A stretch of DNA of 64,000 nt from Pontibacter ramchanderi (lineage in GTDB: Bacteria > Bacteroidota > Bacteroidia > Cytophagales > Hymenobacteraceae). Of this stretch, positions 62,087-64,000 are shown in pieces. Within the stretch, counting starts at the first letter, position 1, and each line of letters begins with the position of its first letter. Where the stretch lies: the NCBI RefSeq assembly GCF_002846395.1, contig NZ_PJMU01000001.1, positions 558,001 through 622,000 of the forward strand. Direction: 5' to 3'. Under the pieces are notes generated by a model. It was given only the letters and a program-made list of their open reading frames with translations. It had not been told where the DNA came from and made no database searches. Position numbers and translations under genes: made by a program.

Positions 62087-63234
62087 TTGGCGGTTACTTT
62101 TTTGGTAAGGATGGAAGAAAATGCTTTTAGGAATAGATCGGCTTCTGCTTTGCTGATCGTGAGGGCAGGCAGCAGGCGGAGCGTGTTCTTGTTGGAAGAA
62201 CTGCCCGTAAAAATGCCAAACTGGCTCAGCAACTCTTTGCGGATGCCAGCGCAGGGCTCGTTCAGTTCGATGCCGATCATCAGACCCTGGCCACGCACCT
62301 CTTTCACACCCGGCATGCCTTCGAGTTGCTCTTTTAGGTAATGCCCCATGATCGTGGCATTCTCCAGAAGTTCCTCTTTCTCGATAACCTCCAGCACTGC
62401 CAGTGATGCTGCACAGGCCAGGTAATTGCCTCCAAAGGTGGTGCCCAGCATGCCATGCCGTGCCTCAATTTCCGGACTGATCAGCACACCGCCCACCGGG
62501 AAGCCATTGCCCATGCCTTTGGCCACCGTGATCAAATCAGGCTGAATGCCTGCATGTTGATGCGCGAAAAATTTGCCCGAACGGCCATAGCCGGACTGCA
62601 CTTCATCCAAAATCAGGAGCGCACCTACTTTTTTGCAGCCCGCTTCGAGTGCTTTCAGAAAGTTTACTGTCGGTATGTTTACCCCACCTACACCCTGTAT
62701 ACCTTCCACAATCACAGCCGCCAGTTCCTGCCCGTGCTTTTGCAGGGCTTCCTCGAAAGCCGCCACATCATTGAAAGGCATAAAAATGATATTGTCTGTC
62801 TGGTTGATCGGCGCCACGATGCTCGTGTCGTCGGTAGCGGCCACAGCGGCAGAGGTACGGCCATGAAAAGAGGCTGAAAAGGAAATGACCTTCTTGCGAC
62901 CGGTCTGGAATGAAGCCAGTTTCAGGGCATTTTCGTTTGCCTCAGCACCGGAGTTGCACAGAAAAAAGCTATAGGCATCATAACCGCTCAGTTTGCCTAG
63001 TTTTACAGCCAGTTCCTGCTGCATCGGCATTTGCACGGCGTTAGAGTAGAAGCCGATATCGTATAGTTGGCGCGCAATGCGCTTCACATAGTGTGGGTGA
63101 GAATGACCGATGGAAATAACGGCGTGGCCACCGTAGAGGTCCAGGTACTTGCGGCCTTCTTTGTCCCAAACAGACAGACCGGCGGCTCTTACAGGTTCGA
63201 TATCGAAGAGCGGGTAAACATCAAAGAGGTTCAT
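62083..63234 (-). CDS. argD: N-acylornithine aminotransferase (ArgD)
   Basis: 383 residues. Class III PLP aminotransferase: FLCNSGAEANENALKLA, SFHGRTSAAVAAT, LILDEVQSGYGRSGKFFAHQ and PLP-Lys K239 in ITVAKGMGNGFPVGG. Converts N-acyl-glutamate semialdehyde to N-acylornithine. Its stop overlaps the carbamoyltransferase start by 4 bases. Compact (383 residues) like other ArgD proteins rather than the longer ornithine aminotransferases. Confidence 0.92.
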   Translation of the reverse strand: MNLFDVYPLFDIEPVRAAGLSVWDKEGRKYLDLYGGHAVISIGHSHPHYVKRIARQLYDIGFYSNAVQMPMQQELAVKLGKLSGYDAYSFFLCNSGAEANENALKLASFQTGRKKVISFSASFHGRTSAAVAATDDTSIVAPINQTDNIIFMPFNDVAAFEEALQKHGQELAAVIVEGIQGVGGVNIPTVNFLKALEAGCKKVGALLILDEVQSGYGRSGKFFAHQHAGIQPDLITVAKGMGNGFPVGGVLISPEIEARHGMLGTTFGGNYLACAASLAVLEVIEKEELLENATIMGHYLKEQLEGMPGVKEVRGQGLMIGIELNEPCAGIRKELLSQFGIFTGSSSNKNTLRLLPALTISKAEADLFLKAFSSILTKKVTAK

Positions 63235-63360
63235 GGCTAGGGAATTAGATGTAAGAGGTTAGAAAATAGATGTAGAACAGTGTTCTTGGGTACTGTAGCA
63301 TGATTTCAGTTATTAATTAGCAATTAACAGTAAACAGCAAAAGACTAATGGTTAAGCATG

Positions 63361-63401
63361 ATCAGTTAACAGTAAATGTTTAATGCTTACTGTTAATTGA
63401 T
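63361..63401 (-). terminator. 15-bp hairpin between argC and argD
   Basis: ATCAGTTAACAGTAA (63361-63375) pairs with TTACTGTTAATTGAT (63387-63401), one G-T pair, 11-base loop, starting six bases after the argC stop on the minus strand. A third copy of TTAACAGTAAA lies at about 63325. It may attenuate or process the message within the arginine cluster. Confidence 0.45.
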
Positions 63402-63406
63402 CCCTG

Positions 63407-64000
63407 TTAAAAAGAAGTCGCTTTCAGCTTTAAGCCGGTTGTCTCTTCCAGACCGAAAACCAGGTTCATGTTCTGCACGGCTTGGCCGGCGGCACCTTTT
63501 AGCAAGTTATCGATCAGGCTGGTGATGACGAGCATGTTACCATGCTTCTGCAGGTGCAGCACGCACTTGTTGGTGTTCACCACCTGCTTTAGGTCCGGGT
63601 TCTGGTCAGTCACAATCGTGAACGGATGCCCTGCGTAGTAGTTTCCATACAGGGCTTGCGCCTCTTCCAGCGAGATAGCTGTTTGCAGGTAGGCAGTAAT
63701 GAAGATGCCTCTGGCAAAAGGGCCTCGGTAAGGTATAAAATGGATATTGGACTGGTCTTCGGGCTGCAGGTATAGCAGGCTTCTATTGATCTCGCGAAGG
63801 TGCTGGTGCTCCATTACTTTGTAAGTCGAGATGTTTTCGGTGCGCCAGCTGAAATGCGATGTGGCGCTCAAACTCTGGCCTGCACCCGTCGAGCCTGTGA
63901 TACCGCTCACGTGCACATCGCTTTGCAGCATATTCTGCTTGGCGAGCGGCAATAAGGCTAGCTGTATACCTGTGGCAAAGCAACCCGGATTGGCGATGTG
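63407..64000 (-). CDS. argC: N-acyl-gamma-glutamyl-phosphate reductase (ArgC), 5' end outside window
   Basis: Partial: the frame stays open to the right edge, so about the first 40 percent is missing. The visible part begins HIANPGCFATGIQLALLPLA with the catalytic Cys, followed by VHVSGITGSTGAGQSLSATSHFSWRTEN, FIPYRGPFARGIFITAY and the C-terminal NLVFGLEETTGLKLKATSF. It reduces N-acyl-glutamyl phosphate with NADPH. The ATG at 63952 is internal and not the start. First visible gene of the arginine cluster. Confidence 0.9.
   Translation of the reverse strand, partial: HIANPGCFATGIQLALLPLAKQNMLQSDVHVSGITGSTGAGQSLSATSHFSWRTENISTYKVMEHQHLREINRSLLYLQPEDQSNIHFIPYRGPFARGIFITAYLQTAISLEEAQALYGNYYAGHPFTIVTDQNPDLKQVVNTNKCVLHLQKHGNMLVITSLIDNLLKGAAGQAVQNMNLVFGLEETTGLKLKATSF

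Overview
The window looks like a chromosomal segment of a Bacteroidota bacterium, most likely Cytophagales/Hymenobacteraceae (Pontibacter- or Hymenobacter-like). This is inferred, not searched. The evidence is: two large surface proteins with type IX secretion (Por) C-terminal sorting domains, a TTTG-N19-TAnnTTTG promoter ahead of a tRNA pair, an arginine cluster that uses an N-acyl-ornithine carbamoyltransferase, a kynurenine-type tryptophan dioxygenase, and many families typical of this phylum (DUF6660, RND pump fused to an outer-membrane channel, DUF349, YqgE).

Layout. 1-6.5 kb: two modular secreted T9SS proteins (one with a dimethylformamidase-like domain) with a small secreted protein between them. 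6.9-12.9 kb: a heavy-metal efflux operon (DUF6660, CusA/CzcA-TolC fusion, CusB-type adaptor). 13.1-17.3 kb: a TesA-like esterase divergent from a YbbA/YbbP-type ABC exporter, the same arrangement as in E. coli. 17.4-32.6 kb: housekeeping and metabolism (CoA-binding protein, COG2509 flavoprotein, tryptophan 2,3-dioxygenase, serine dehydratase beta chain, TolC plus adaptor, gpsA, acyltransferase, Nudix, two rRNA m5C methyltransferases, Maf, DUF1015, PdxH). 32.8-43.2 kb: YqgE, DUF349, two tRNA-Thr(TGT), GNAT, YdjM-like protein, SDR, gyrA, TPR protein. 43.6-52.2 kb: mixed small genes (thioredoxin-fold protein, holin-like protein, MsrA, CDF transporter, GIY-YIG, pseudouridine synthase, DnaJ, Pmp3-type lipoprotein, several hypotheticals). 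52.4-56.5 kb: a tight four-gene operon (C39-like peptidase, RimK-like ATP-grasp, GCS2 ligase, N-formylglutamate amidohydrolase) that looks like a dedicated amide-bond forming and cleaving pathway. 57.6 kb to the end: arginine biosynthesis genes argC-argD-carbamoyltransferase-argB-deacylase-argH, all on the minus strand, with argC cut by the window edge.

Two observations stand out. First, the heptamer AGGTATA (or its complement TATACCT) occurs about 107 times by hand count, roughly 13 times chance expectation, on both strands, inside and outside genes, and more thinly in the first 10 kb. It behaves like a dispersed genomic word such as an uptake or chromosome-maintenance sequence. Second, the C39/RimK-like/GCS2/amidohydrolase operon is a compact candidate for an uncharacterised peptide-like metabolite or protein-modification pathway. 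No CRISPR array, insertion sequence, rRNA or prophage was seen.
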